A DNA stretch of 37,695 nt from Bacillota bacterium (GCA_012839115.1 DUNX01000044.1:1-37695), one strand, 5' to 3'; positions 13,849 through 22,358 are shown, numbered from the stretch's first letter. Numbers and translations: made by a program. Notes: generated by a model from the letters alone, not told the origin.

Positions 13849-14688
13849 ATGAACGTCCTGATCCTTGGCAGCGGCCGGGTGGGCACGGCCTTTGGCTATA
13901 TTTTAAGAAAAAAAGGTTACCGGATCCTCGGGGTGTATAACCGTCACCGCGAAACGGGTTTACGGGCCCTGGAAAGAATCGGTGAAGGCACTGTTTACGA
14001 CAGGGAATCCCTGCCGGCAGCGGTCCCGGTCGCGGACCTGATCATTATTACCACCCCGGACAGGGTAATCAAAGAAACCGCCGGGCTTGCCGGCAGCGGT
14101 GGTCCGCACAGTGATGCGTACCTTATGCATATGAGCGGTCTGCTTGATTCGGAGATCCTGAAAATTCCCGGTTGGGAGGGGGGAGTTTTTTCTTTCCATC
14201 CCTTACAGGCAATTGCCGGCTTTACGGAAGGGATTAAGCTGTTGCCGGAAGCCCTCTTTACTATTGAAGGCAATGAAAAGGGCGAGAGGTTTGCCGGAGA
14301 GTTGGCCCGGTCTTTGGGCCTGAAGTACCTGGTGATTAAGAAAGAGTATAAACCGCTTTATCATGCGGCCGCGGTTATTGCCTCCAACTACCTGGTGACC
14401 CTTGTCGGCAATAGCTTCCGGTTGCTAAGGAAGGCCGGAATGGACAGGGAAGAGGTGAGAAAGGGCCTTCTCCGGTTGGTCAAGGGGACCCTGGAAAACC
14501 TTGAGCAGATGGCCCCGGACGAGGCCCTGACCGGGCCGATCGCCCGGGGAGATCTGGAAACCATCGGCAAGCACCGGCAGGCCTTGACGGACTATGCCCC
14601 TGAACTTGGGGAACTGTACCGGCTTTTGGGCTGGTATACGGCGGAGATGATTAATAACGAAGAGATAAAGCAATACTTTGAGAGCTAA
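13849..14688 (+). CDS. Rossmann-like plus DUF2520 domain protein
   Basis: This is a 279-residue protein with an N-terminal NAD(P)-binding Rossmann domain (MNVLILGSGRVGTAFGYILRKKGY, the GxGxxG loop at about residues 7-12, then VADLIIITTPDRVI). The C-terminal helical DUF2520 domain is recognisable by FSFHPLQAIAGF, the ASNYLVTLVGNSFRLL helix and LTGPIARGDLETI. The layout is that of 6-phosphogluconate-dehydrogenase-like oxidoreductases; in some bacteria such proteins lie beside pantothenate genes, but no such neighbour is here. The substrate is unknown. ATG 13849 is preferred to 13834 because GGAGGTGG lies 5-7 bases upstream. The last codons lie in a 20-bp tandem repeat that continues past the stop. 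Confidence 0.88.
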   Translation: MNVLILGSGRVGTAFGYILRKKGYRILGVYNRHRETGLRALERIGEGTVYDRESLPAAVPVADLIIITTPDRVIKETAGLAGSGGPHSDAYLMHMSGLLDSEILKIPGWEGGVFSFHPLQAIAGFTEGIKLLPEALFTIEGNEKGERFAGELARSLGLKYLVIKKEYKPLYHAAAVIASNYLVTLVGNSFRLLRKAGMDREEVRKGLLRLVKGTLENLEQMAPDEALTGPIARGDLETIGKHRQALTDYAPELGELYRLLGWYTAEMINNEEIKQYFES

Positions 14689-14721
14689 AACGGTTCTTTG
14701 AGAGATAAAACAATTCTTTGA
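14676..14721 (+). repeat. 20-bp tandem duplication across the DUF2520 gene stop codon
   Basis: Units 14676-14695 and 14696-14715 share CTTTGAGAG, TAAAAC and TT and differ at only 3 positions. A third partial unit (CTTTGA) follows. The first unit contains the end and stop codon of the gene, so the repeat probably arose by local slippage. Confidence 0.75.
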
Positions 14722-14740
14722 CTGGAGCTGATCCGTTGCG

Positions 14741-15286
14741 TCAGATGAGTGCCCTTCCGGGAATTGTGGCCGTATTCAAAACCGTTCCGTCGTTATATTT
14801 ACCCCGTATCACCTCGGCAAAGAGATCTTCGGCGACGTAATGGGCGTAACCGTAATAACCAGAGAGATCATCACTCCATAACCGGATGACTTTCGGGTAA
14901 AAGACAGCCGTCAATACCTGATCCGCCTCCCCCGGCTGCCGGTCGGGGATTATTTCGTGAAAGTATGGGTTGGCGAAGAGGGCGGTTTCAATCATTTGCT
15001 TGAGAGAGAAACCCGGCTCTGTCACATCAGGAGGAATAACCGGTTTTCCCGCCGGACCAATCACGTGGACTCTAATACGGATACTTCCGGAATTATATTC
15101 CTCTTTCAAAACACCGGCAACGGCCGGAGCCCGGTAGCCATCTTCCACAACCACCTCAATAAAGGTGGTGTTGTTTTTTTCGTAGGGATTACGAATAGAG
15201 ATTTCCGGGTCGGTTCCGATGGAGTAGGCAATTTTACGCCACACAGTGTACTGGGCTAGGCTGAGCATGGCATGGGGCCTATTCAT
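14741..15286 (-). CDS. Hypothetical protein
   Basis: This 181-residue protein is one I do not recognise. There is no signal peptide or membrane segment. The sequence is rich in short strands and aromatic residues: PHAMLSLAQYTVWRKIAYSIG, TTFIEVVVEDGYRAPAVAGVLKEEY, IRIRVHVIGPAGKPVIPP, LKQMIETALFANPYFHEIIP and a central VIRLWSDDLSGYYGYAHYVAEDLFAEVIRGKY. The ATG at 15286 is favoured over 15295 because AAGGAG lies 9 bases upstream. A TATAAT-like -10 lies about 40 bases ahead on the same strand. The gene is alone and convergent with the DUF2520 gene. Codon use and composition look like those of its neighbours, so it is probably a real host gene with a soluble beta-rich product. Confidence 0.65.
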   Translation of the reverse strand: MNRPHAMLSLAQYTVWRKIAYSIGTDPEISIRNPYEKNNTTFIEVVVEDGYRAPAVAGVLKEEYNSGSIRIRVHVIGPAGKPVIPPDVTEPGFSLKQMIETALFANPYFHEIIPDRQPGEADQVLTAVFYPKVIRLWSDDLSGYYGYAHYVAEDLFAEVIRGKYNDGTVLNTATIPGRALI

Positions 15287-15375
15287 CTCTACCATCTCCT
15301 TTTGGCCTGTTTTGTTATATTATATGTCATTGCCGGTAAAAAAATACAATATAAAACTAAACTAAAGTGAATCAA

Positions 15376-15466
15376 ATCAAACCTAGGAAAGAGGGAGACC
15401 AAACCCAGGGAAAGGCAGGACTAAACTAAGGGAAGAGGGAGGACCAAACCTGGGAAAGAGGGAGGG
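15376..15466 (+). repeat. Imperfect 22-23-bp tandem repeat, four units
   Basis: Units start at 15376, 15399, 15421 and 15444 and follow the pattern xCAAACCxxGGGAAAGAGGGAGG, a strongly purine-biased (GA-rich) unit. They occupy the leader between the divergent hypothetical gene and the ZIP transporter gene. Copies differ by a few bases each, with no spacer, so this is not a CRISPR array. Confidence 0.8.
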
Positions 15467-15562
15467 AAAGAAACAAACCGTCAAATGCAGGAAGAACGGG
15501 GGTTATGGGGAATAATATTAAGGACCCGCAACCGGATGAAGAGATAAGGAGGAGGATCAGAT

Positions 15563-16390
15563 ATGGAGGTTGCAACGGACACCCTGTGGTTTGCTTTCGG
15601 ACTGACTTTATTGGCCGGTTTATCGACGGGGATTGGCAGCCTGATGGCCCTTTATGTTAAGACAACAAATCCAAGATTTCTCTCCGCGACTTTAGGTTTT
15701 TCAGCGGGTGTTATGATTTACGTCTCCATGATTGAGATTATTGCCGAGGCCCGGGCTTCATTGGGGGCGGCCCTTGGGCCGGTCAAGGGCAATTATGTCA
15801 CCACCATCGCTTTTTTTGCCGGGATCGCCGTGGTTGCTTTGATTGATAAACTTGTCCCCTCTGCGGAAAACCCCCACGCTTTGCGGGATGTCCGGGAGAT
15901 GGAGAAGAGGGTGGAGCCGGAGACGGGAAAGGAAGATCTTAACTTGTTGCGGTTGGGTCTGCTTTCTGCTTTGGTGATTGCCATTCACAACTTCCCTGAG
16001 GGTTTGGCGACCTTTATGAGCGCGCTTCAGGACCCGGCCTTGGGGATCAGTATTGCGGTGGCGGTTGCCATTCATAATATCCCGGAAGGGATCGCAGTTT
16101 CTGTACCGGTTTATTACGCAACCGGCGACCGGAAACGGGCTTTTTGCTATTCCTTTCTTTCCGGCCTCTCCGAGCCGCTGGGCGCGATGATCGGGTATTT
16201 CCTGCTCATCCAGTTCTTTAGTGAGGCCATGTTCGGCGTGATCTTTGCGGGAGTGGCCGGGATTATGGTCTATATTTCCCTTGATGAATTGCTGCCGGCT
16301 GCTGAGAAATACGGAGAGCACCATGTGGCGATTTACGGCCTGATCGCAGGGATGGCGGTTATGGCCGTCAGCCTGCTCCTGTTGGGATAA
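15563..16390 (+). CDS. ZIP-family metal ion transporter (ZupT type)
   Basis: This is a 275-residue membrane transporter for zinc, iron or manganese uptake, with eight hydrophobic segments. The metal-pathway motifs of the ZIP family are intact: IAIHNFPEGLATFMSA near residues 138-153 and AVAIHNIPEGIAVSVPVYYATGDRKRAF near 169-196, each containing the HNxPEG signature. Other marks are an N-terminal SLMALYVKTTNPRFLSATLGFSAGVMIYVS and a SLDELLPAAEKYGEHH segment near the end. The cytoplasmic loop around 95-128 is charged rather than His-rich. The ATG has AAGGAGGAGG a short distance upstream. The gene is single; its leader contains the purine tandem repeat. Confidence 0.94.
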   Translation: MEVATDTLWFAFGLTLLAGLSTGIGSLMALYVKTTNPRFLSATLGFSAGVMIYVSMIEIIAEARASLGAALGPVKGNYVTTIAFFAGIAVVALIDKLVPSAENPHALRDVREMEKRVEPETGKEDLNLLRLGLLSALVIAIHNFPEGLATFMSALQDPALGISIAVAVAIHNIPEGIAVSVPVYYATGDRKRAFCYSFLSGLSEPLGAMIGYFLLIQFFSEAMFGVIFAGVAGIMVYISLDELLPAAEKYGEHHVAIYGLIAGMAVMAVSLLLLG

Positions 16391-16471
16391 TTCCGTAGCC
16401 TGGACATGGAGATTAAGGTGTGACCATTTTGCTCTGTATTTGAGTTACATAATGAAGGGGTGTTAGAAGCA

Positions 16472-18172
16472 GTGAAAAAACATTACCGGAATTTTTCCGC
16501 CGCTGTCTATTTTACCATCGGGGATCTGGAAAGATATGCGGATCCGGAGTTGCTCGCGGAAAGGGTCGAGTTTCTGCAGAAACACATCAGATGCAATAAG
16601 GTCTATCTGGAGACATTCCGTGGAGGCCACATAATTGAGAGGGAGACAATCCTGAACGCAAAAGAGTTCTTTGCCGGCAGGGGATTTGAAACTGCCGGGG
16701 GGATTACGCCCTTTGCCGGTGTAGGCTGGCGGTTTCAATCATTTTGTTATACCAACCAAGAGCACCTGGCAAAACTGAAGAAGGTGGTGGAATTCACCGC
16801 CGGGATTTTTGACGAGATTATCCTGGACGACTTCTTTTTCACCAATTGCAAATGTGAATCGTGTATCAAAGCCAAGGGAGAGAAAACCTGGTCGCAGTTT
16901 AGAACCGGATTAATGGCGGAGATCTCCCGGGAGGTTGTGGTCAAGACCGCCAAGAAGGTGAATCCTGGGGTCAAGATGGTTATTAAATATCCCAACTGGT
17001 ACGAGTATTACCAAAACACCGGTTACAACCTGGAGGCGGAGCCGGAGATCTTTGATCTGGTTTACACGGGGACAGAGACCAGGAACCCCATGTACACCCA
17101 GCAAAGCCTGCCGAGGTATAACGGGTATTTTCTCATGCGGTACTTGGAAAACATCGCGCCGGGAAAGAACAATGGCGGTTGGTTCGACAGTTTTGACTGT
17201 CTCTATAATCTCGGTTCCTATGCGGAACAGGCCTACCTGACCTTATTCGCCAAAGCGCGGGAGGTCACCCTCTTCTGTGCGGGACTGCTCTTTTCGCGGG
17301 GCAGTATCTTCCTTCCCCTGGCCGGCCATGTCTTTGACCAGGTGGACGGTTTTTTGGGGAAAACCGGCGCCCCTGTGGGCGTCCGTTGTTACAAACCATA
17401 CCACTCGTCAGGAGAGGACTATCTCCATGGGTACCTGGGGATGCTGGGGATTCCCCTGGAACCGGCGGCCAAATTCCCCGCCGGCAGCGAACTGGTGCTT
17501 TTAACTGCCAGCGCCGCCGGGGACAGCGGGATCATCGCCAAGATCAAAGAACACTTGCGGAGCGGGAAAAAGGTGGCAATCACCTCCGGGCTTTTACGAG
17601 CTTTGCAGGAGAAAGGCTTCGCGGAGATCGCGGAGATCAGGGATACCGGAAACAAAGTCTTGGTGCAGGAGTTTGCCTACCCGCCATACGAGTGTTCCTT
17701 CGGGAATTATTATCAAGCGGCAAGAGAGATTCTCATCCCGCAGATCGCGTTTGCCACCAATGACACCTGCCAGCAGATTGTGGGCTTTGGCCCGCAGAAT
17801 AATTTCCCCATTTTGCTGGAGGCGGATTATGGCCCCGGCATGCTGTATGTTTTGACCATCCCGGAAAACCCCGGGGATCTATATGCCTTGCCGGCGGAGG
17901 TTTTGGACGAGATACGCCGGGTCTTAACGGCGGATCTGGACGTCCGGCTGGAAGGCCCGGCCAATGTGGGGCTCTTCCTTTATGATAATAACACCCTGAT
18001 TGTCGAGTCGTTCCTGCCGTACTTTTCCGATCTCAAGATCGTGGTGGAGAAGAAGAATGCCAACCTTGTCGACCTGGTCTCCGGGGAAGAAATCCGCGGG
18101 CAAACAGTGGGTGAGAGAAGTGTTTTCACCATAAAAATGGAACCCACAACCTACCGGGTTTTTCAATACTAA
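16472..18172 (+). CDS. Putative glycoside-hydrolase-like TIM-barrel protein of unknown specificity
   Basis: This 566-residue protein matches no family I can name firmly. The N-terminal half looks like a (beta/alpha)8 barrel: VEFLQKHIRCNKVYLETFRGGHI, a FDEIILDDFFFTNCKCESC strand with paired Asp and a cysteine pair, VKMVIKYPNWYEYYQ, and DLVYTGTETRNP. The paired acidic residues and Glu positions resemble retaining glycosidases. The middle (about 300-450) resembles a flavodoxin-like or trimerisation domain of GH42-type enzymes (GSELVLLTASAAGDSGIIAKIKEHLRSGKKVAITSG), and the C-terminus is a beta-sandwich. No signal peptide is seen. The GTG at 16472 is chosen because it lies about 11 bases after GAAGGGG; the GTG at 16460 touches that site. 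Confidence 0.75.
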   Translation: MKKHYRNFSAAVYFTIGDLERYADPELLAERVEFLQKHIRCNKVYLETFRGGHIIERETILNAKEFFAGRGFETAGGITPFAGVGWRFQSFCYTNQEHLAKLKKVVEFTAGIFDEIILDDFFFTNCKCESCIKAKGEKTWSQFRTGLMAEISREVVVKTAKKVNPGVKMVIKYPNWYEYYQNTGYNLEAEPEIFDLVYTGTETRNPMYTQQSLPRYNGYFLMRYLENIAPGKNNGGWFDSFDCLYNLGSYAEQAYLTLFAKAREVTLFCAGLLFSRGSIFLPLAGHVFDQVDGFLGKTGAPVGVRCYKPYHSSGEDYLHGYLGMLGIPLEPAAKFPAGSELVLLTASAAGDSGIIAKIKEHLRSGKKVAITSGLLRALQEKGFAEIAEIRDTGNKVLVQEFAYPPYECSFGNYYQAAREILIPQIAFATNDTCQQIVGFGPQNNFPILLEADYGPGMLYVLTIPENPGDLYALPAEVLDEIRRVLTADLDVRLEGPANVGLFLYDNNTLIVESFLPYFSDLKIVVEKKNANLVDLVSGEEIRGQTVGERSVFTIKMEPTTYRVFQY

Positions 18173-18196
18173 ACAAAGATATTCGGCCTAACATCT

Positions 18197-18230
18197 GCCC
18201 GGCTTTCAAAGCAAAGCCGGGCGGCGTTGT
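18197..18230. terminator. Convergent terminator between the glycosidase-like and MATE genes
   Basis: GCCCGGCTTT (18197-18206) and AAAGCCGGGC (18213-18222) form a perfect 10-bp stem with a 6-nt loop, followed by GGCGTTGTTT. It lies between two convergent genes and could serve both; the T run is weak. Confidence 0.75.
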
Positions 18231-19598
18231 TTAAGGGGTGTGTTTCTCCCCGTCTTTGAGCTTTTTCTTTATGGTCAGCAGCATGGTGGCAAAACAGGCG
18301 ATGCCGCCGATGACTTCGGATATGGGTTCCGCCAGGAAGACGCCACTACTGCCAAGGCCCCAGAGCCTGGGAAGGATGACTACCAGCGGTGTGACGATAA
18401 CCACCTTGCGGAGGGTGGAGAAGAAGATCGCCTGTTTAGACAGGCCTAAAGCAAGGAAGGTTGACTGGCCGGCGTATTGCAATGCCATGATGAAAAAGGC
18501 GGCGTAAAAGAGGCGCATTAACCGTACCCCGGCTGCCAACACCTCCGCCTCGGTGCTGAAAATCCGGATAAAGAAGCCGGGGAAAGCCTGGAGCAGCAGC
18601 CACATGATGGCGGTGTAGAGAACGGAAAGGCCGGCCGTGAATTTAATACAGCTTTTTACCCTTTTGTAAGCCCGGGCGCCGTAGTTGAACCCCATAACCG
18701 GCCGTGCGCCGCTGTTCAACCCGAAGACGGGCAGGGAGATGAGTTCCCGGATGGTATTGATAATCGTCATAACCCCCACATATAAATCGCCGCCGAATTG
18801 CTGAAGGGTGGCGTTGAAGAGGATCAGTACCAGGGAGTTGGTAATGTGTATTATGAACCCGGATGTTCCCAGCCCGGTGATTCTTTTTACCCGTTCCCAT
18901 AAGAGGGTGAAATTTTCTTTTTTCAGGCGCAGGATTGCCTTTTTACCCCTTAAAAACGAAAAGACCCACAAGGCGGAGAGAAACTGGGAGATGATTGTGG
19001 CCAGGGCGGCGCCCCGTACGCCTAACTTGAAGAGGAATATGAAGACCGGATCGAGGATGATGTTTACGACAGCGCCCAGGACTACGGTGATCATGCCGAT
19101 TTTGCCGAACCCTTGGGCATTGATGAAATGGTTCATCCCCAGACTGATCATGACAAAAATGGTCCCCAATAGATAGATGGTTATATACTGATTGGCATAG
19201 GTGAACGTCAGATCACTGGCGCCAAAGAAATATAACACCGGCCTTTTCAGCAGCAAGCCGGCTATGGTCAGAATAACCCCGCTGGTAATGAGCATAACAA
19301 AGGAATTGCCCATGATTTTTTCAGCTTCCTGATAGTTGGCGCGCCCGCGCTCAATGGCACATAGGGGAGCGCCGCCCATGCCGAAAAGGTTGGCAAAAGC
19401 CGTTACCATCGAGATGATAGGAAGGCAGACTCCGACTCCGGTTAAGGCCGGGAAGGCATTCTCCGGCATCCGGCCGATGAAGATCCGGTCCACAATGTTA
19501 TAAAGGACATTGACCAGTTGCGCCAAGATCATCGGTACAGCCATACCCATAATATTCTTAACAATACTGCCTTTGGAGAAGTCGTTTTTTACTTCCAT
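18231..19598 (-). CDS. MATE-family efflux transporter
   Basis: This 455-residue membrane pump of the MATE family has twelve hydrophobic segments in two halves. Family marks are IVKNIMGMAVPMILAQLVNVLYNIVDRIFIGRMP at the start, FPALTGVGVCLPIISMVTAFANLFGMGGAPLCAIERGR, and the second-half GLNSGARPVMGFNYGARAYKRVKSC. The last is typical of the DinF/NorM-like branch of Bacillota. Such pumps expel cationic drugs or other toxic compounds in exchange for sodium or protons; the natural substrate is not predictable. The ATG at 19598 follows GCGGGG by about 10 bases; the ATG at 19607 is too close to that site. It is a single gene with its own promoter and a convergent terminator. Confidence 0.94.
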   Translation of the reverse strand: MEVKNDFSKGSIVKNIMGMAVPMILAQLVNVLYNIVDRIFIGRMPENAFPALTGVGVCLPIISMVTAFANLFGMGGAPLCAIERGRANYQEAEKIMGNSFVMLITSGVILTIAGLLLKRPVLYFFGASDLTFTYANQYITIYLLGTIFVMISLGMNHFINAQGFGKIGMITVVLGAVVNIILDPVFIFLFKLGVRGAALATIISQFLSALWVFSFLRGKKAILRLKKENFTLLWERVKRITGLGTSGFIIHITNSLVLILFNATLQQFGGDLYVGVMTIINTIRELISLPVFGLNSGARPVMGFNYGARAYKRVKSCIKFTAGLSVLYTAIMWLLLQAFPGFFIRIFSTEAEVLAAGVRLMRLFYAAFFIMALQYAGQSTFLALGLSKQAIFFSTLRKVVIVTPLVVILPRLWGLGSSGVFLAEPISEVIGGIACFATMLLTIKKKLKDGEKHTP

Positions 19599-19687
19599 AA
19601 AACACATACCCCGCTTGGATCCCCCGGCTTTTAAGGGCGAAGAGATGCGCCCGTACAGAAAAAACCGGGATTTAGCTGCATATCTGC

Positions 19688-19716
19688 ATTTTAGTACTTG
19701 TCAGGGATAAAGTCAA
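19688..19716 (-). promoter_or_regulatory. Sigma-A promoter of the MATE gene
   Basis: On the minus strand, TTGACT (19716-19711) is followed after 17 bases by TAAAAT (19693-19688). It lies about 90 bases ahead of the start codon. Confidence 0.8.
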
Positions 19717-19717
19717 G

Positions 19718-19741
19718 GTTTACCTGGGGTTCCCCGTAAAC
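19718..19741. other. Hairpin in the divergent MATE/germination promoter region
   Basis: GTTTAC (19718-19723) and GTAAAC (19736-19741) flank a GGGG/CCCC stem with a small bulge. It abuts the MATE -35 hexamer and could be an operator. There is no T run, so it is not a terminator. Confidence 0.45.
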
Positions 19742-19760
19742 AATCGAGGTAAGGCAGAGG

Positions 19761-19791
19761 TGAATAATCAGGCTGGCAGCAGGTTAGATTA
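19761..19791 (+). promoter_or_regulatory. Possible sigma-G-like promoter of the germination operon
   Basis: TGAATA (19761-19766) and TAGATTA (19785-19791) are separated by 18 bases, the usual sigma-G spacing. The -35 fits the forespore consensus well; the -10 matches it only partly. Germinant receptor operons are normally transcribed by sigma-G, which supports the reading. Confidence 0.4.
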
Positions 19792-19873
19792 GGGGATAAA
19801 GACCGGATTTTTTGGCTTCGGGCAGAATTTTGCAAAAGGCCAAGTACAAAAAGGAAAACGCTGGCGAAAAAAG

Positions 19874-21259
19874 ATGAAAATAATTGATGAGCTGATGGAG
19901 TCATTTCGGGACTGTCCGGATTTTATTGCAAAAAAAGTAGTCTTAACCCGTGGTAAAACCGGTTATTTACTATTCTTGGAAACACTAATAGATCCCGAAT
20001 GGGTACAGCAACGTTTTCTGGAACCCCTTTTGACACTGGATTTTTCAGCAATTTCCGCGTCAACGCTTCCGGAAAGCAATTTTGTGTATATACGCACAAT
20101 CAGCAGTCCTGATGCGGGTTCTTTAAGAAACGCCATTTTATCCGGTTTTGTGATCCTAATGACAGCAGAGGAAGGACTGGCATTAACCGGTTATCCGGCA
20201 GAAAAAAACCGCTACGGCCTTCATGATTCTTTTGTTAAGGATCTCCATGTAAACCTGGGGCTGTTAAGAAGAGGGATCGCCTCGTACAACCTTAAGCTCA
20301 GGGTATTGAAGATCGGGGAATTGTCTCCCGGTAAAGTAGGCGTTGCCTATCTGGAAGGAGCGGTACAGCCGGAGTTATTGGCGGAATTGACCTGCAGAAT
20401 TGAAAGGTTGAAGGTTGACGGGGTTGTTGGAACGGGCCAACTGGAGAGGTTGGTCAGGGATTTCCCCTGGTCACCTTTTCCACAGTTTCAGGCGACGGAA
20501 AGGCTGGATAAAGCAATAGCTGCGTTGCTCGCGGGGAAACTGCTGATCATGTTGGACGGCGATCCGGTAACGATGATCGCGCCCGTTACTTTCTTTGATT
20601 TTTTTCAAGAACCGGATGACCTGAATGGCAACGGGTTTATTGGAGCTTTCATCCATTGGCTGCGGCTTCTGGCGGCGGGGTTGGCGATTTTTTTCCCCGC
20701 CATGTATGTGGCGGTAATGGCTTACCACTACTATATCGTCCCTGTGCATTTTCTGTCGGTGTTGGCTGAATCCCGGGTACGAGTCCCCTTCCCGCCGGTG
20801 ATTGAGGTTTTAATAATCGAAACCGTTGTAGAACTGCTCCGGGAATTAGCTTTGAGGTTGCCGCATTATATTGGTGTAATAGTCGGCGTTGTTGCCGGTG
20901 TTTTGCTGGGTTTGGCGGCGGTTTTCACCGGGGCGATCAGCGGTTTTTTGCTTATAGTCAGTATGGTGGCCCTGATTGCTTCCCTGGTCCTGCCCGCGCA
21001 TGATCTGAATTTCTCTCTCCGGGTATTGAAATTCGTCGCTATTTTTGCGACCGCCCTCTTTGGTGTGCTTGGATTCGTAGTTACCGCCTCAGTAATCTTT
21101 GCCCATCTGGTGACCATGGAATCCTTGGGCCGGCCATATTTCCAACCGGTGATACCCTTTCAACCATCCGGATTTAAGGATATATTCATCAGGACGCCTT
21201 GTAGCCATTTGCGAAAAATGATGCCAGGACTCAGTCGAAACAAGAAAGGAGAGGGGTAA
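19874..21259 (+). CDS. Spore germination protein, GerA-type A subunit
   Basis: This is a 461-residue A subunit of a germinant receptor in the spore inner membrane. A soluble N-terminal region of about 240 residues (with IDPEWVQQRFLEPLL and the KVDGVVGTGQLERLVRDFPWSPFPQFQATERLDKAIAALLAGKLLIMLDGDP segment) precedes four or five membrane segments from about residue 265. Between these lies the conserved FPAMYVAVMAYHYYIVPVHFLSVLAESRVRVPFPPVIEVLIIE stretch. A short basic tail ends the protein. The receptor senses germinants together with the B and C subunits encoded next. The ATG follows a weak AAAGGA site some distance upstream. The next gene starts immediately after the stop. Confidence 0.95.
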   Translation: MKIIDELMESFRDCPDFIAKKVVLTRGKTGYLLFLETLIDPEWVQQRFLEPLLTLDFSAISASTLPESNFVYIRTISSPDAGSLRNAILSGFVILMTAEEGLALTGYPAEKNRYGLHDSFVKDLHVNLGLLRRGIASYNLKLRVLKIGELSPGKVGVAYLEGAVQPELLAELTCRIERLKVDGVVGTGQLERLVRDFPWSPFPQFQATERLDKAIAALLAGKLLIMLDGDPVTMIAPVTFFDFFQEPDDLNGNGFIGAFIHWLRLLAAGLAIFFPAMYVAVMAYHYYIVPVHFLSVLAESRVRVPFPPVIEVLIIETVVELLRELALRLPHYIGVIVGVVAGVLLGLAAVFTGAISGFLLIVSMVALIASLVLPAHDLNFSLRVLKFVAIFATALFGVLGFVVTASVIFAHLVTMESLGRPYFQPVIPFQPSGFKDIFIRTPCSHLRKMMPGLSRNKKGEG

Positions 21260-22333
21260 TTGACGGAGCGGAATAAAATCACCAGTAAACAGCTGGGGAT
21301 TTTTATTTTGACCGCGCAAATAGGCTTTGGTTTTCTGACTTTACCGGCAGCCTTGGCCCGGGATGTCGGGCATGACGGATGGATCTCAATTTTGGCGGCG
21401 GGGCTCATTAGTTCGCTGGCCATTATCGCCATTGTCCTGCTTTTACAGAAATACGCCGGCAAATCCATTTTTGAGCTCAGCCCGCGTCTCTTTGGAAAAC
21501 TCCCCGGAAAAGCCATCAACCTCTTTTTGCTTCTTTATTTAAGCTACTCAATGGTATTGAGTTTTCGCATCTTCACCGAGTTTATTACCTTATACACACT
21601 GAATTTAACTCCGGGCCTGATCGTTGCTGTACTGATCATAACACCTACAGCCTATTTACTCCAGTACGGGCTAAAACCGCTTACCCGGTTTTCTTATTTT
21701 ATCTTTCTGATCCTCTTTTTCATCCTGGTCTTGGCTTTTTTGGTTGCCGCCAAGATCCGCTGGACTTTCCTGATGCCGGTGGGTGCGGCTGGAATTACTT
21801 CTCTCGGGAAAAGCCTGGGGACAACGTTTATTGCCTATATCGGCTTTGAACTGGTGGCCTTTGTTTATCCCTATGTTGTGGACAGGGAAAACACGCTGAA
21901 ATGGGTGCTTGGCGCCAACCTTGTCTCCATGGCCGTTTTTATCCTGGTTTTCCTGGTTACTACCGGTCTTTTCGGGGAGAATTTATTGAAAACTCAATTA
22001 ATCCCTTTGTTTGAATTAGCCAGATATTACCGGATGCCGTTTGTAGAACGAACGGACTTGCTCTTTGTTCTCCTCTGGTTCCCCCTGGTCGAAAGTGTTT
22101 TCCTTACCTATTCCTTTGCTGTTCACGACGGCCTGCGCCGGGTATTCGCCATTAAAAACCGGCGCTTGTTTTTCCCGTTTTTCATCGCCGCCATTATTCT
22201 TTTAAGCAGAATACCTACGGATTTAGTACAAACATTAGCAGCGGCAAATCTGGTTACCATCGGCGGGATTATCGTTGTTGGTTTTTTGATTTTTTGCTAT
22301 CTCTTTTCCTTTGCCAAACAAAAAAATCGATAG
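21260..22333 (+). CDS. Spore germination protein, GerA-type B subunit (endospore permease family)
   Basis: This 357-residue integral membrane protein of the amino acid/polyamine/organocation superfamily has ten hydrophobic segments. Characteristic B-subunit stretches are KITSKQLGIFILTAQIGFGFLTLPAALARDVGHDGWISILAAGLISSL at the start, LLYLSYSMVLSFRIFTEFI, TPTAYLLQYGLKPLTRFSYF and SLGKSLGTTFIAYIGFELVAFVYPYV. It is thought to bind the germinant. The TTG start directly follows the stop of the A subunit (TAA-TTG), with AGGAGAGG upstream, so translation is coupled. The C-terminus overlaps the leader of the C subunit by a few codons. Confidence 0.95.
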   Translation: MTERNKITSKQLGIFILTAQIGFGFLTLPAALARDVGHDGWISILAAGLISSLAIIAIVLLLQKYAGKSIFELSPRLFGKLPGKAINLFLLLYLSYSMVLSFRIFTEFITLYTLNLTPGLIVAVLIITPTAYLLQYGLKPLTRFSYFIFLILFFILVLAFLVAAKIRWTFLMPVGAAGITSLGKSLGTTFIAYIGFELVAFVYPYVVDRENTLKWVLGANLVSMAVFILVFLVTTGLFGENLLKTQLIPLFELARYYRMPFVERTDLLFVLLWFPLVESVFLTYSFAVHDGLRRVFAIKNRRLFFPFFIAAIILLSRIPTDLVQTLAAANLVTIGGIIVVGFLIFCYLFSFAKQKNR

Positions 22334-22358
22334 GTTTCAGGCGAGGAGTAAAATCCGG

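Noticed and set aside
15376-15466. Tandem repeat considered as a small CRISPR array
   Set aside because: Units follow each other without spacers and vary in sequence; there are no cas genes in the window.
20083-20098. A 16-nt alternating purine-pyrimidine run inside the germination A-subunit gene
   Set aside because: It is strictly alternating but A/T-rich in the middle (TGTGTATATACGCACA) and inside coding sequence. I did not count it with the GC-rich intergenic family, but it is a reminder that some runs can occur by chance.
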